Of a DNA stretch of 64,000 nucleotides, positions 35,351 to 48,045 are shown in pieces. The translations under genes were made by a program, and so were the position numbers. Under the pieces are notes generated by a model. The model saw nothing but the letters and a program-made list of their open reading frames with translations, searched no databases and was not told where the DNA came from. Numbering within the stretch: position 1 is the first letter of the stretch; each line of letters opens with the position of its first letter. Source of the DNA: Paralvinella palmiformis (lineage: Eukaryota > Annelida > Polychaeta > Terebellida > Alvinellidae); the NCBI GenBank assembly GCA_025642065.1, contig JAODUP010000520.1:1-64000 (forward strand), in the 5' to 3' direction.

Positions 35351-37059
35351 TCAATATATATATATACGTATGTATATATGGGATGTAGTGGTATATAGAA
35401 AGTGCTAAAAGGTTCAATTTTTAAAGAGAAGTAATACCAAGAATGTGTTTTATGCTCTCTTTGATATCAGTGATATATTTTATGGTGGATTGTAGGCTGG
35501 CATATTCGGTTTATTTTCTTCTTTGAATTCACTTGTTTTGGATAACCCTAAAATACAATCCCATATCTAACCATCACAGTTTAAAAATTCATCCCCATTA
35601 ACCTGCTTAATTCCTGTTTAATATAATATCTCAATATCAAAGTTAAATTAGGTTTTCTTATCTGATTTTCATAATAGTCCGTATGTGGCTCCTAGAGAGC
35701 ATTCTCCTATTTTTACGTATAGCAATTCCTGTTGTTTGTGGTTATCTATTCTAATCTAGTCTATTCTCGTCTATTACGTATTATTCTACGATACCTTGAA
35801 GAGATGTCAGTTGTTGAACTTTCCATTGTTACATCAACTATCGTCCATAAGCGTTTGATGTATACTGCATTCGTAATCGTCTCTATGCAGAAAGATGGTA
35901 GAATCAATAATGTGAAAACACATATTATTATTGATCATATTTAATGTTAATATAACGGTTACTAAAAGAATATCTAGAAAAAAAAAAAGGGCCTTCTGGG
36001 TAAATTAAAATAGACATGTGGCAATGTTGGGCTCATTGTTTTGTCAGAAAGGTTCTTTAAATAGAATATATAAGCAAAAATAAAATTTAATCAGACGCAG
36101 TTTATTCTTTATTTAAATGTACCAAACGCTCAGCAATAAAAATACAATATAATATTCAATAAACAAATTACTGTGAACATAATATCGATTATTCATTTGG
36201 TTGGAAGTTATTCCATTCATTTTAATACCTGTTCACTGTTCACCTTACAATGATTACATAATCAAAACCAAGTCTTTTGTTAAGTGTTTGTATTTCAGGT
36301 ATTTAAGAAATTCGTATATTCTTAAAGTATTAAAATTGTTTCAATAAAACGTTTCAATGACCTTTAGCAACCAGGATTAATAAACAAAATAAAACACGTA
36401 TATATATTAAAGGAGAATATGCTAATTAGCACAGTGTATCTAATGTAATAATATACTAGATCCTATTATCTAAAAAGATAAGTATCCAGAGAGTCGTTGT
36501 CTTTTCTTGAAATTCCGTTTAATGATTCAGTAGACTATTAAACTGTAATACAATATTTCTGTAATATGTTCTATATCGTAATTAAATAAATTTGTCGATC
36601 GGTTGATAATTTATTATTGTTCGTATTCTGTTAGAAAATAACGTTTGAAAACATCAAAAAGTAACTTATGATATAAATTTACTGGAAATAAAGCACACCA
36701 ATTTACAAAAGACCGATGCTGACTTTACTATTTGTTCTGAAAACAATTGTCATAGGCATGTATTCTTTATAATAACTCAATGTACAAACAGATAGTACGA
36801 CGAAGTAAAACGATTTAATAAATTAACCTAGAACTGACACAATCTCGTTTTAGACATTAAAACACCTGCAAACAATAATACCTATTTCTTTTCTCATCTT
36901 TGTTATACCTCACTACAGTTTATTTTTGAGGAAAGCAAGAAGATAAAGTGTTTGTGTTCGTAAGAAGGTAACATCGATGAACAAAAGAACGAGCTTTAAT
37001 TTACACTACATTATAATACATAACCATGGTTCGCTATAAGTCTTTATCACATTGAATAT
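35351..37059. other. Non-coding stretch
   Basis: AT-rich. The 70-codon frame at 35732-35944 shows no domain. A run of ten A (AAAAAAAAAA) lies at about 35979-35988. Confidence 0.45.
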
Positions 37060-37130
37060 AATAATGCATGTTTATATAGCGCCAGAACCAAGTACCCTGT
37101 TCTGAGGCGCTGTACAACATTGAAATAATT
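37060..37130 (-). mobile_element. LINE/SINE 3' tail fragment
   Basis: On the minus strand it reads TACAGCGCCTCAGAACAG, then GGCGCTATATAAACATGCA. The GCGCTATATAAA motif is typical of 3' ends of CR1/L2-like elements and SINEs that share their tails. Confidence 0.6.
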
Positions 37131-37379
37131 AAGATGAGTATAGATAAACGGCAAATTGTTTGTTAGATTTAATAATGTTCTTGATAGTTCCACAATTATA
37201 GCATATAAATTCACAAATATTAGCTTTTATTACATTACAGTTATCGATAATCGAATCCGATTAATACCTGTGTTCCTGGCCTGTTTTCCTGGCAGGTTGC
37301 CCTTTGGCCACATGTTCCAGGGTTCACCAGCGACAAAACTAAACAACACTACTCACTCAATCAGTGCGATGACCAATTG

Positions 37380-37570
37380 AGCGTTGTACATCAATTATTC
37401 AGTAATGTGACCAACCATTATAACAAATACCTCTAAGTAGGTTGCCTGGTACCAGGGAATGGATTTCAATACAGAAATGGTGTCAATTAAAACTAACTAC
37501 AGAGAGCATTGATGTAGGCAATAAATTGTCATTACACTAATAGCTTTGATATACGTCATGTTGTAAGGAC
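37380..37570 (+). repeat. Dispersed repeat X, copy 2
   Basis: It aligns with 3239-3430: ACATCAATTATTCAGTAATG, TGTGACCAACCATTATAAC and ACAGAGAGCATTG are shared. Confidence 0.75.
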
Positions 37571-37591
37571 TATTAACATGTCATGGACACA

Positions 37592-37592
<1 letters not shown>

Positions 37593-37670
<78 letters not shown>
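37593..37670. repeat. (TA)n-(GA)n compound microsatellite
   Basis: TA to about 37626, then GA to 37670. Confidence 0.98.
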
Positions 37671-37672
<2 letters not shown>

Positions 37673-37835
37673 ATTCATATTTATAAAATAAATATTAATA
37701 TCACTAAAACAAGGAAGTGTTGCGATTAACAAATTACTGACAAACTATGTAATAAACCATACATGTTCCTACTTTGGTAAGGTTTTTTTTTCTCTTATAC
37801 GTCTCAGTACTCAGTATGTTTAAGTGATTATTTTC

Positions 37836-37837
<2 letters not shown>

Positions 37838-37869
<32 letters not shown>
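37838..37869 (+). repeat. (TTGA)n microsatellite
   Basis: About eight TTGA units. Confidence 0.95.
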
Positions 37870-37870
<1 letters not shown>

Positions 37871-37872
<2 letters not shown>

Positions 37873-38884
37873 GAGAGTGATAATCAATCTTGTAACAAAA
37901 GATAATAAATGCTACAGCGCAGACTAAACTAGGAAACAGATCGTCGAGGGAAATATGTAAATTAAGCAATAACTGCAGAAGTATGTATGCAGCGTGCGTG
38001 CGTGCGTGTTTTTGGATACATGTAGAGGGACAATAGGCACAGAGCATCAACATATCTAAACATCCTTTGAGAACTACTTCCATAAATATAAATATAAATA
38101 CAAATATACACAATTCAAACTAAAATGTTCCATACCTCCACATATCGATACATATATGCGTATACCTAAGCATGTGTCTGGTCTACTCATCAGCCTGTGG
38201 GAACCAGCTAATTCGCTTTTCGTACGCGATAAATATGTCACGCCCACAGGAAAGCGGCTACATGCAGGCTACGAGGCACGTAAAAACATACCATTTGATA
38301 CCACAGCTCGCAACAAACAACACGTGCGTGTAGTTTAATGGCGACTAATTTCATACATAAAATAACGACTTTGACACCACAGTTTACATTCAACAGTAAT
38401 TCCCTCTAGCCCAAAAGAAACCTGTATATAAAATATTTCGACACCTCAGATGCTGACCTCAGCTTTATTCTGGGTTCGAATAACTAAATAAATCCTACTT
38501 ATATGAACCGTATCGAAACACGTCGGACTAGTCTGGCGTCGAAGTTTTTCTCTAACCTGAGTGAAATGTTCCGCCTTTTATAGGCCCTCAGCATGTTAAC
38601 CAACATGACAGTTTGTTGACCACGTGAGACAATGTACACCAATTATGTATGGAATCGGTGATTTAGTGATTTAGATAAAATAAAAACAAAGTACCATTAC
38701 GGCACAATGGATTATTACTGGATCAGAACGAAATGCTCGAATGACGACTGATAATGGAAATAAGATCATCAGAAAAGAATCCCCTTAAAACGGGGTAAAA
38801 TATATCCCAAAACCTACTTAAATTATGGTCTCAATTTTTATATGAATTAATTAAATTTCTGGCTAGAATCACTTAATTTTTCTA
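37871..38884. other. Non-coding stretch with a GC-richer patch
   Basis: 38170-38340 is locally GC-richer and has a 60-codon frame (38156-38338) without a recognisable domain. 38460-38640 is also GC-richer. No gene is supported. Confidence 0.4.
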
Positions 38885-39200
38885 CATATTTATTAGAAAC
38901 CGTTTCCCATGAAAGATGCGTATCTGTCTTGTTCTGATTCATGTTCTTGGCAACCCAATATAGCAATCGCTGCTGCTAAATCACATTCTTGACAACCCAA
39001 TTTAGAAATCGCCCACATTCGTTACGGTATCAAGCAGCGAACCAGGTCATAGGTGACGTTCCTATGTTTTGAAGAGATACCTTCAAAATCACCAGTTGCT
39101 AGCTACTTAGCTGGCTGTGATAAATCAGTTTGTTCATAAATCATATAAAATTTCAACGAACGCATTAAAGATAGCACTCTATTAATCATTGTTTGAAGGA
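38885..39200 (+). repeat. Dispersed repeat Y, copy 1
   Basis: It aligns with 59885-60195 on the same strand. Each copy contains an internal duplication of TTCTTGACAACCCAATTTA-like sequence about 50 bases apart, separated by CTGCTAAATCACA. Further shared parts run into GGCTAG / TAGCTA motifs near 39100. Non-coding. Confidence 0.75.
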
Positions 39201-40359
39201 GGAATGTTTCATTCAAAATAAATACTGTTGGCTTCTTATATTGAGACGGTCTAAGGAAACTAGTTAATTCTCGTGACAGAGGGATATAGAGAAATATAAT
39301 ATAAAGCTGTTATGTAAATATCAAAGATTTGCTATACCTTAAAACATTTCATTTATTAAGTGAAGATATTTTCTCATTTGATATTGAATACCGTACTGCG
39401 TCTCCTACTGTTGGTAATCTACGATATGTAACACCATTTTAAAGTACGTATTTAAATTTTATTAATATACCATGATGCCAATTAGTGAGTTAAATCCAGT
39501 CTATTGAAAATACGTAGTAAAATAATTGTTGATTCAAAAAACAGAAAGTCTAGATAATACCCCAATCACATTAGATTAGAGATCTACCATCTCCAAGTAA
39601 AATATCAACAAAAAATAAACTCAGAAATTATCAACTCAAAGTGTTATTTGTATTTAATTAAATTCCTGTTTTAATACTCTATCATAAACTATATACACCA
39701 ATATGTATATTATGTGCATATAAGTGTGAATGTCGTAATTAATAGCCATTTTATTTGTAAGATAATCCGTGTTGTCCTTCATGCTATCTGCTATCCGACT
39801 AACCGATACGGATCATCGCTTAATACAACATATATAGGATAGTCGCACTTATCAAGCTATACATAATGTTTTCAGCCAGCACTTGTTCTGTATGAGAGTC
39901 TTGTATAATAAGGTATTAATTTAATAATATAAATGAAATATTAATACTATAAATGAGAATTCGTTGAATACATCATATACATACTGGTATATGTAAAGAG
40001 ATGGATAATTTAAGTCATAATTTGACTTAGTTAAAACTTATGATCTGGATATCATAGTGGTAGAGCCAAACAGATAACTATTAATCTTTTGGATGATGTT
40101 AATTTAGGATTTTGATGATTTGATGATTTGTTTGATTTCACGACTTATAATTATGAAATGGACATTAATGAAAGGATAGATATTTAGTTCCGCTGCTGTC
40201 TCTTTACTCAGTATCTGAAAAACCTATTGCTGTATCACACAGATGGTAACAATACATCGCTTAAGGGTACCCACTCCCAGGTTTTTTCCACAATAGATAT
40301 TTTAATATCATCCTTTACTTCGTGTGGAAATACAAAAACTAGTCAGATACCCATTGAAT
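39201..40359. other. Non-coding stretch
   Basis: AT-rich with short direct repeats only (GATGATTTGATGATTTG near 40115). The 67-codon frame at 40227-40430 is antisense to a LINE relic. Confidence 0.45.
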
Positions 40360-41535
40360 TCCTATCTAATCTTATCCATAAACCCCAAAGGCTCGTAATT
40401 GTATTTCAGTACAAAATTCGCAACATGTAACATATTGTATACCTGTACCCATACATATTTAATATTTTCCAGAGAAGGCGCATTTCTAATATCCGCCAGC
40501 AACCTACTCCACAAACTGGGGGCTGCAAAACTTAAGGCATAATTATAATATGACACAGGAACTTTCAATAGCATCTGACACAGGTATTTATGTGCCACGT
40601 CATTAGTGGTTTTATAAGTTATTAGTACATTCTTGAAATTAATACGCTGTCTAACAGGTAGCCATTGTAGTTTTTTTGAAGAATTGGGGTGATATGATCA
40701 AATATTCAAGAACATGTTACTATGCGAGCTGCACTATTCTGAATTTTTAAGGCGATTGATATTATAATCAGTTATGCCAGATAACAGGAGATTACAATAC
40801 GTTATACGAGATGTAAAAATGGTATAGATTACAGTTGCAAGTGTTTCTTGTGTCAATAATGCTTTTAAACAGTGGATGTTCTTAACGTGATAGTAGGAAA
40901 CTCGTCATACTGACGTGACATGTTCATACAGAGTAATATATTTGTTAAAAATATCCCCCAAATGTTTTACTGGCCCATAAGGGATAACTGAAGATGCACC
41001 CGGTGTTTTTAACGATTTAACGCAATGTGGTGAATCCAAATATGGAATATTTAAATTCGTATTATTTAATCTTAGAAGAGTTTGAGTCATCCACAGCCGA
41101 ATATCACCAGTACAATGTTCAAACTTATTGTAGGAAAGAGGAGAAATTTAACTGTTTGTCAGGATCCAGTGATATAAACTCCTGTGTCATCAGCATACAA
41201 GTGATATTTAACCCCATATTGCTGCGCAATGATCCCAAGAGTACTGATATACGCCATATCGCTGCGCTTAAAGCCAACCAGATAAATACAAATGAACTTC
41301 AGACCAAATACCATGAACAGACACATTCTGTCAGCGTTTGTCCAGAAAGTATCAAAACCATTCAAGTAATTTACCTGACAGACCGAACATATCTTTCAAC
41401 CTAAAGGAAGGTATATTATGGTCAACTGTATCAAATACAGTAGACAGGTTCAGAAGAACAAGTCATACTGACTTAACTTGATCAATTAACATAATAGTAT
41501 CAATTTTCACAGTTTCAATGCCATCAAGCCATGAA
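40360..41535 (-). pseudogene. CR1/L2-like LINE reverse transcriptase relic, minus strand
   Basis: This is the most complete RT relic in the window. From 41535 downward the minus strand gives LVLLNLSTVFDTVDHNI (motif A with aspartate, about 41440-41395), MFGLSGKLLEWF, KYHLYADDTGVYITG (intact YADD, about 41190-41170), PGASSVIPYGPVKHLGDIFN and YITLYEHVTSV (about 41000-40910), CNLLLSGITDYNINRLK (about 40790), LQWLPVRQRINFKNVLITYK (about 40660-40620) and LSFAAPSLWSRLLADIRNAP (about 40530-40480). Several frameshifts and stops separate these blocks, so it is dead. The order is that of the fingers, palm, thumb and C-terminal domain of a LINE ORF2. Sequence style matches the relic at 49.8-50.8 kb. Plus-strand frames here, including 41027-41404, are shadows. 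Confidence 0.92.
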
Positions 41536-41589
41536 TAGAGGATAGTTTATTCAGTCTATATATTACACCCCTATATGTAAAGGTACATA

Positions 41590-41596
<7 letters not shown>

Positions 41597-41686
<90 letters not shown>

Positions 41687-41771
41687 CGAACACAGCAAAA
41701 CACTTTGAGCCGCAGCAGACATACATATACACGCACGCACGCACGCACCAACACAAACATATACACACACG

Positions 41772-41840
<69 letters not shown>
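41597..41840. repeat. Compound microsatellite cluster (TA)n-(GA)n-(CA)n-(TA)n
   Basis: TA at about 41597-41631, GA at 41632-41681, CACG/CA at about 41731-41789, TA at 41790-41839. Several overlapping frames across it are translated repeat only. Confidence 0.98.
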
Positions 41841-41842
<2 letters not shown>

Positions 41843-42660
41843 TGTCGTTTTATATTAAATGCGTTTGTCCAGTTAATAACAATATCAGATGTAGTTCTAT
41901 ATCTGATATATAGTGAGATTTTAGATTTGTAACGATCAAATCGTTGTATTATAGCCATCTACGTAGCAATCTCATAAGGAAATTATGAACATATTTCCTC
42001 AAAGAGTAACGTCGGCTTTGTCTACGACTTTATAAGCCACTCGATACTGTAATAACCGTGGGCGAGTTCTATAATTTGATTACCAGGTATCTGATTTGGC
42101 AGAAGCGAATGTTCAATTAGGTTATCAAGAACGCCAATTAGAACAAAATAGATATGTGTCCCTCTTGGGAACCGTTTCCTGGCAAACACGTGGAAAATAA
42201 TACTCATTCGTGGTCTGAAACGTGATTAATTCGCATCGCTGAAACGTAGCTCGCAAACGAGTCAACACACTAATTTTGGAGAACTAACTCCATCATAATA
42301 GGAGAGCCTTGTATATTTCACCCTTGTCTAGGTAGCAACAAAGGTAATTTCTTCGGCGATCGTCTAGCTGTACAGTACTTCATTAACATGGACAAATTGC
42401 ACGAGGATGAAGGATCGTGGCGTAACTAGTCAAGAATGTATGTAGTATTTACTGATGATACAACACTTGAATGAAAGTGAGGGATCAGTTGCTGTGACGG
42501 TAGAAACCTATTACAAAGCATCATTAATCATCAGGTTCCCTCGTGTTCGAAAAATACTTGCTTTGGGACCTGAGGCTCTTTGGTATTCTAATAAAATTAG
42601 ATCTGATCAAAAAATTAGGAGGAAAGCAGAATGACCCTAACGCTGAACCTTCTTAACGAG
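41841..42660. other. Non-coding stretch before the SINE
   Basis: No coding motif recognised. Short palindromic AT elements around 41885-41910. Confidence 0.4.
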
Positions 42661-42852
42661 TGCCTCCTTGGTCTAACGGTAGCGTGTTGGACTACAGATC
42701 ACTACCATCCGTGTTCGAATCCCGGCGTGAGGCATATATGAAGGTTGTTTCATCTTTGACTTCCCTTTATTACATTTGGAGGTCGCTCGGCCCATTTAGC
42801 CTACCATGTGAACAAAAGTGGCCGTAAAACATCAATCATCATAATCATCCTT
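42661..42852 (+). mobile_element. tRNA-derived SINE with ATC-rich tail
   Basis: The head (42663-42735) resembles a tRNA: GCCTCCTTGGTCTAACGGTA, GGACTACAGATC as an anticodon-loop-like segment, and B box GTTCGAATCCC followed by GTGAGGCA to pair with the 5' acceptor strand. The anticodon stem and one T-stem pair are mismatched, so it is not a working tRNA. The body continues GGTCGCTCGGCCCATTTAGC and AAAAGTGGCCGTAAAAC and ends in CATCAATCATCATAATCATC. Head, body and short-repeat tail in this order are diagnostic of a SINE. Confidence 0.85.
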
Positions 42853-43373
42853 AACGGTGTACTCTGAAATATTTAGGGAGCTGATGAATATACTATTATT
42901 CGAAGAGAAGAAGGGCTTCTATTTCGGAGAGAGGAATGTAGTAAACCTCAAAAGAAACTTGAAATTAATAAGTTACATTCAAATGTATATTTTCCACAGT
43001 TTACCTCTACTGAATTCCTTGCCGACAAGTTCAGCATTTCTTCCATAAGGAAAACAAAAATCACCAGGAATAGGATTATTTTTGTATCTACAAATAATAC
43101 CTGCAATATTGCCATGGTACCAAAGGTTTAGTTCCATAATACTTTATCATTTATTTATGTATTGGAATGACATACATTGATTTTTGTAATATAACAATAA
43201 TAATTTATTTGAAATTCACCCAAACTACTTGGAAATAATTTGAGAACATCTTATGCAATAACTACTTCAATGTTGAACTAAAAATCAAATATTTATTAAG
43301 GTAACCACGTGATCGGATAACATGCCTTACTCGCCAGGGCATAGAACTGAACAGCTTGTGTAGACAATCCGGT

Positions 43374-43375
<2 letters not shown>
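42853..43375. other. Non-coding stretch
   Basis: The 63-codon frame at 42857-43048 shows no domain. Sequence next to (TA)n at 43376 may include the end of the Tc1-like element, but no terminal inverted repeat was recognised. Confidence 0.4.

Positions 43376-43449
<74 letters not shown>
43376..43449. repeat. (TA)n microsatellite
   Basis: Adjacent to the 3' end of the Tc1-like transposase relic. Confidence 0.98.
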
Positions 43450-43452
<3 letters not shown>

Positions 43453-43469
43453 CATGACAACGGGCACCG

Positions 43470-44353
43470 TATTAGTTCTAATTTTGTTGAAGTGCGATTT
43501 CTCATGACCCTATTCTACAACATACCCAAGATGTTCTCGATCACGTTGAGGTCAGATGACTGAGCTGGTCACTGGATTACTTGGACATCATGTTCACCTA
43601 ACTAAGTCTTCACATTACGCGCTGAATGCACTAGTGGATTATCGTTTGGAATATAAATGGGATCATGGCATCCCCAAATATATTCTCAACGGAATCCAGA
43701 AAATTGTGATCCAGAATGTAAATATAATCAATACTTTTCATAGTACCATTCACGATGAATAATTTACCAACTCCACGATAAGAAACACATCCACATACCA
43801 TTAAAGAAACTGGATATCTCCTAATAAATCCTGGGATGTTTTCTGGCTCCAGTGCTCTCCCATTCTCCCGCCATACCCTCACTCGTCCATCATAAAGCCA
43901 AGATTGAATCTCGATTCATTTGAAAAGACAATTTTGGGCTCTGGTACATCACCGGATTCAAACACGTCTGTTATTCGGATAAATGAGTGGTTTCCTTTTG
44001 GCGACCATTTTGTACAGAGATCCGCTATGAATCCTTCTCCTGGCAGTTGATTGCGAAACCAGTTTGCCTATCCGGTCATTCCACACGCGGTTAACAGTTT
44101 CCAAGGACATGAATTATTGTTGCTGCACAACACTTTTCAGCCTCATGTCTTGCCGGAGTGTGGTCTTCTTTGGGTGTCCAGATCTAGTCCTTATGGCACA
44201 GTTGCCAATCTGTATGAATCTCCACTATACCTTAGAAACAGTTCTTCGGCTGATGTTCATCTGTATGGCGATCCAGTTAGCCGTTACTCCAGGCTGCCGC
44301 ATGCTGATCATCATCCGGCTATGCTCTGCTGTCAGGTATTTGCCACACCCCAT
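43470..44353 (-). pseudogene. Tc1-like (Tc1/mariner) transposase pseudogene
   Basis: Tc1-like transposases cut and paste DNA at TA sites using a DDE catalytic triad after two N-terminal helix-turn-helix motifs. On the minus strand from ATG at 44353 the relic reads MGCGKYLTAEHSRMMISMRQ, NISRRTVSKV (first HTH), RSGHPKKTTLRQDMRLK (GRPR-like hinge and second HTH), STARRRIHSGSLYKM, then IVFSNESRFN (about 43910), GRVRVWREN, SLMVCGCVSYRGVGKLF, FLDSVENIFGD, and SSDLNVIEN (about 43545). The full family length of roughly 340 residues is nearly covered. Breaks include stops in the N-terminal half, a frameshift near 43890 and another near 43640. The first catalytic aspartate of the usual FSDESRF is asparagine here; the second is readable in a shifted frame, and the final glutamate is present in IEN. 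No terminal inverted repeats were found. Confidence 0.95.
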
Positions 44354-44415
44354 TATAAATTAGTAAAGACATAATGTTACTTATTCCAGTCATGCAATCA
44401 TATGTGGTTTGTACA

Positions 44416-44417
<2 letters not shown>

Positions 44418-44469
<52 letters not shown>
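44418..44469. repeat. (ATT)n microsatellite
   Basis: About 17 ATT units about 65 bases upstream of the transposase start. Confidence 0.97.
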
Positions 44470-44472
<3 letters not shown>

Positions 44473-45689
44473 AGACTATAATAAAGTGTTCCTAGCTTAA
44501 TATTAACACAAACATGACATCGATATAAAACATATGAACTCTACACCTAAGTGGACGTAGATTTATAACCTATAACCACAGATGAGTTTCGTAATCAGAT
44601 TTTAACGAAATGCCACAGAAAGGCTTCTATGTACATGTAAATGATGACTGGTGTTTCTGAAAAATATACGGTTAAAAAGTTCTTAGTTGGCATCTTACAA
44701 TAAATTAAATATAACGTTCATAGTGAGAGCTAAAGAGTTTATTACTAAGCCCTGGTGGAAATTAAAATTACATATTACATCCACATTCCGTTTACACGTA
44801 TATACATACAAATAAATAATCATTTGTACACAAACACACACGTACACAAAAACAACACATATACATACACACGTACATACGCATTGGCATACAGTCAAAC
44901 AAAAACCAAAAAAAAAGACGCACGCACAGAAAAATGTATAAAGAGTACCTGGACCGCAAGCCATCACACTTACACTTCATGTACTATTGATATGATACAA
45001 ATGGAAGCAAAAAAAAGAAAAATATATAATAATCAAATTTATAAAACAACAGGGACAAATATTTCCGATAAATGGTAACATCGTGTAGTTACGAATTATA
45101 TTAAAATAGTTTATATTAAATTTATTATATCATCATCTTATGTTTTCTTCAATTAATTGGTCAGTAATCATAAACAATATAATTTGCATAACATGTCAAA
45201 TTTGTCGATTATCGTTTAAATCAAAACAAGACAGACGTTGTCCAGTTTTTCATTCAGAGACAAAACATAGAAAATAGCCTTTGATTTAGATTGTGACTTT
45301 AATTTATAAATATAACTTTCTTCTGTATTCGTATTTCGCCTTTCTTAGGCAATCATAATATTTTAATTGCGGGCATATTGTGGATACTAAATGATGACAA
45401 TGGCAACCAAAACGGACAGAATAATCGCCATAGACAGGTAACAAACTGTACTTATGGGGAGTATTTTTCAAAGCTGTATTTTGTAATCTCATAAAAGAGA
45501 TCATGTTTATCAAAGCTTAACCTTAATATGAAATATGATGTATATTTTCCTTAATTATCTTTAACATCATACCTTGGTTACCAGTTGTAACTCTCTAGTT
45601 CTGTACAGCAAGAAAAGGTTGAATAACGTTTATTCATTTGGTTTTAAATGGATTCTTCAGCAATTTTATAACCTTGCTTACTAGCAATG
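44470..45689. other. Non-coding stretch
   Basis: It contains a degenerate CA/ACAT-rich region at 44795-44900. Frames of 62-107 codons here are low-complexity or lack a domain. Confidence 0.45.
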
Positions 45690-47215
45690 TTGTCTGACAG
45701 TGACACTAGTCTACGTACCAACCGTCTACTGTTTTATCACTTTACATTTGTACATATGTCAATCATGCCTCCCCCATCTCACGAGAAGCACAGGATATGC
45801 CGAATATCACCAGTACCCAGCTGGTCATGCCTCCCCCATCTCATGAGAGGCCAACGAGCTGCCTAAGCACTGTATGTTTTAAGTTTGATTCCATTCTTAA
45901 ATCAGCAGTACCCAGCTGATCTCTACAGCTAATGATTATTGGAATTAATTGGAAATAATTATTGTACAGCAAAGGTATAAATGTCACGAAGGAATACCTA
46001 ATCACAAACAAGCTACAAGCTAGAACTCTTCATTATGTAAACAACATAAAGAAGTGATTTGTTCTATCCACTACTCGGCCATTGGTCTTAGGATTATATC
46101 AGATGCGAGCTTGTCCACATTCTAGGACATTTCGGACGATGTGTCTAACCTAATATTCAGAAGAAACTCTGTGATTCTCGTTACTGTATTATATTGAAGG
46201 TTCCGTATTTTCCTGATAAATGTATTCATTTTCAGATTACCAATTACAAACTATTTCATATCATATCACTTGATATTCTGAACGTAAGGAGTTTATTAAA
46301 GATTCTCAATTAAGCCTCATCATTCACAGTTTGTATATTAACTCGTAGTAATAATAACCTATTATTGAGTTCTAAAATCCATCGCAGCTATCAGCATTTA
46401 TTGCATCTTGAATTCAGTTATCATCCTTCTCACTTCTCCTAAGCTGTTTCAGGTATGAATAACGTCGAGACTAAAGAAAACGTTTCCTCAAGCACTCATT
46501 CACTCACCCGTCCATTCCCTCACTCAATCACGGAAGGGATTATGTTATATTGCCCAATGAGCTGAGCATTGCGGTCTTCTTCATCATAATCAATGATAGA
46601 CAGGTGTAAATGTCCTTTTAAATCAGCATTTCTCTACATATGGTCTTTAATATTATTATTTAAGGTAACAATATTTGAAAACACTTTAGTACACCTCAGG
46701 AGGTTCACTCCTTGGAAACTTGAAACTTTCGTAGATAAATGAAATAAACCATTTGCTAATAAAGCAATCAAGTGGGAGGTTTTGCCCTTAATATTTGTAC
46801 ACAAAACTGAACTATATCTAATTTACGAAAACATCCATTGAGAGTCTCCTTTCTCTTCCCTATGTATTAAATATATATATATAGGGAAAACTGATCGGCG
46901 GAAACATATATGGATAGAGTGAGACCGAAAGAGATTAATGAACATCTCTGAACAGTTCGATCATTCTCATTAAACGTGTAACACTAACATCTGCCTAGAA
47001 TTAAAAGTTATATATAGGACATTCTATATCCTAATTTAAGTTCAATAATAAAAGTTCAATATCTTGTCTGAAACCATGACAGTGAGTCATGATGTCATCA
47101 GTCTCTCTCCAAATCGTAACAAAGGTGAATCACCATTACATGTTATGAGTCCATACTACCTTATTGTTATAATTTGATTTTGGTCGACCACATGTTATAT
47201 AAATCATCAGCTAAA
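45690..47215 (+). repeat. Paralogous block Z, copy 1
   Basis: It aligns with 50830-52830 on the same strand. The part 45840-46100 is nearly identical to 50945-51275, whereas 46430-47215 is clearly more diverged. It has a local duplication of CATGCCTCCCCCATCTCA absent from copy 2. It holds the empty site (TCCTTTTAAATCAG, about 46613-46626) of the element inserted in copy 2. Confidence 0.9.
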
Positions 47216-47924
47216 GATAAGCGCGTGTGTGTGTACTTGCTCGTCTATCCGTGCCTGCGTACTAATTAACATGGAAGCACTCACTCACGTGTCCATTCAC
47301 TCACTCCATCATTAAGTAACTCAGTGACCTAACTGTTCGCACACAATGCAACCTCGTACAGTGTTCTAGCTAAAGAAATAAAGAAATATAGTAATATCAG
47401 CCTAGATAGAAGCTGATTTATAAAGAATAAATCACAAATATTGGAATGTACTTTAATAATTCCACAACACAATCATAACAATGAATGGGAAATTTATCTT
47501 CGTGTAAGTCATCACACAGGACTATGTCTGAAACACATTGATTAAAGATCATGCGTTAATAATAAGACCTGTTTGATTTATGTGTTTGCATTTATACTGT
47601 CACTATAGGTCAATTTGCACTTAAATTAATATTTAAGTGTTTACTCCGGTAATTCGAGATGTTTGTCACATGTTTTCCAAATGCATAGTAATGCATATCA
47701 TTTAATTTAATTTGTTGATGTTCAGTTCATAGATGTTATTATTAGTTTTGAAAATATTTATTAATATAAAAAACCGGATGTGCCTGTTCCACATATAAAT
47801 ATACGTACGCATGTATGCGCAATAAAGAAAAACATCTAATGGCGATACAATAGCAATACATGCAGTATAACACTATCATTATGATGATAATGTATTGCCT
47901 ATATATCAGTATTCACTGTATTTA
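47216..47924. other. Non-coding stretch
   Basis: A short GT run (47224-47235) and nothing else recognised. Confidence 0.4.
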
Positions 47925-48045
47925 GCAAAAGATGACACTATTTCGTTAACCCAACGCACTGTTACCAAGCAACATGCTTAGAGACATTTTATCTAATGGT
48001 TGGCCAATTTACTAAATAATTGATGAAAAACGCGTCACCTGTCAT
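47925..48045 (-). repeat. Dispersed repeat X, copy 3, inverted
   Basis: The reverse complement shares CATCAATTATT, CCAACCATTA and GTCTCTAAG with 3239-3430 and 37380-37570. Confidence 0.65.

Noticed and set aside
41027..41404. 125-codon plus-strand frame
   Set aside because: Antisense to the CR1/L2-like LINE relic, whose RT motifs are on the minus strand.
41563..41958. 131-codon minus-strand frame and overlapping frames
   Set aside because: Mostly translated (TA)n, (GA)n and (CA)n microsatellite.
42661..42735. Functional tRNA gene
   Set aside because: The anticodon stem and part of the T stem do not pair, and the head is followed by a SINE body and ATC tail.
43556..44374. Plus-strand frames of 68-107 codons
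   Set aside because: They are antisense shadows of the minus-strand Tc1-like transposase relic.
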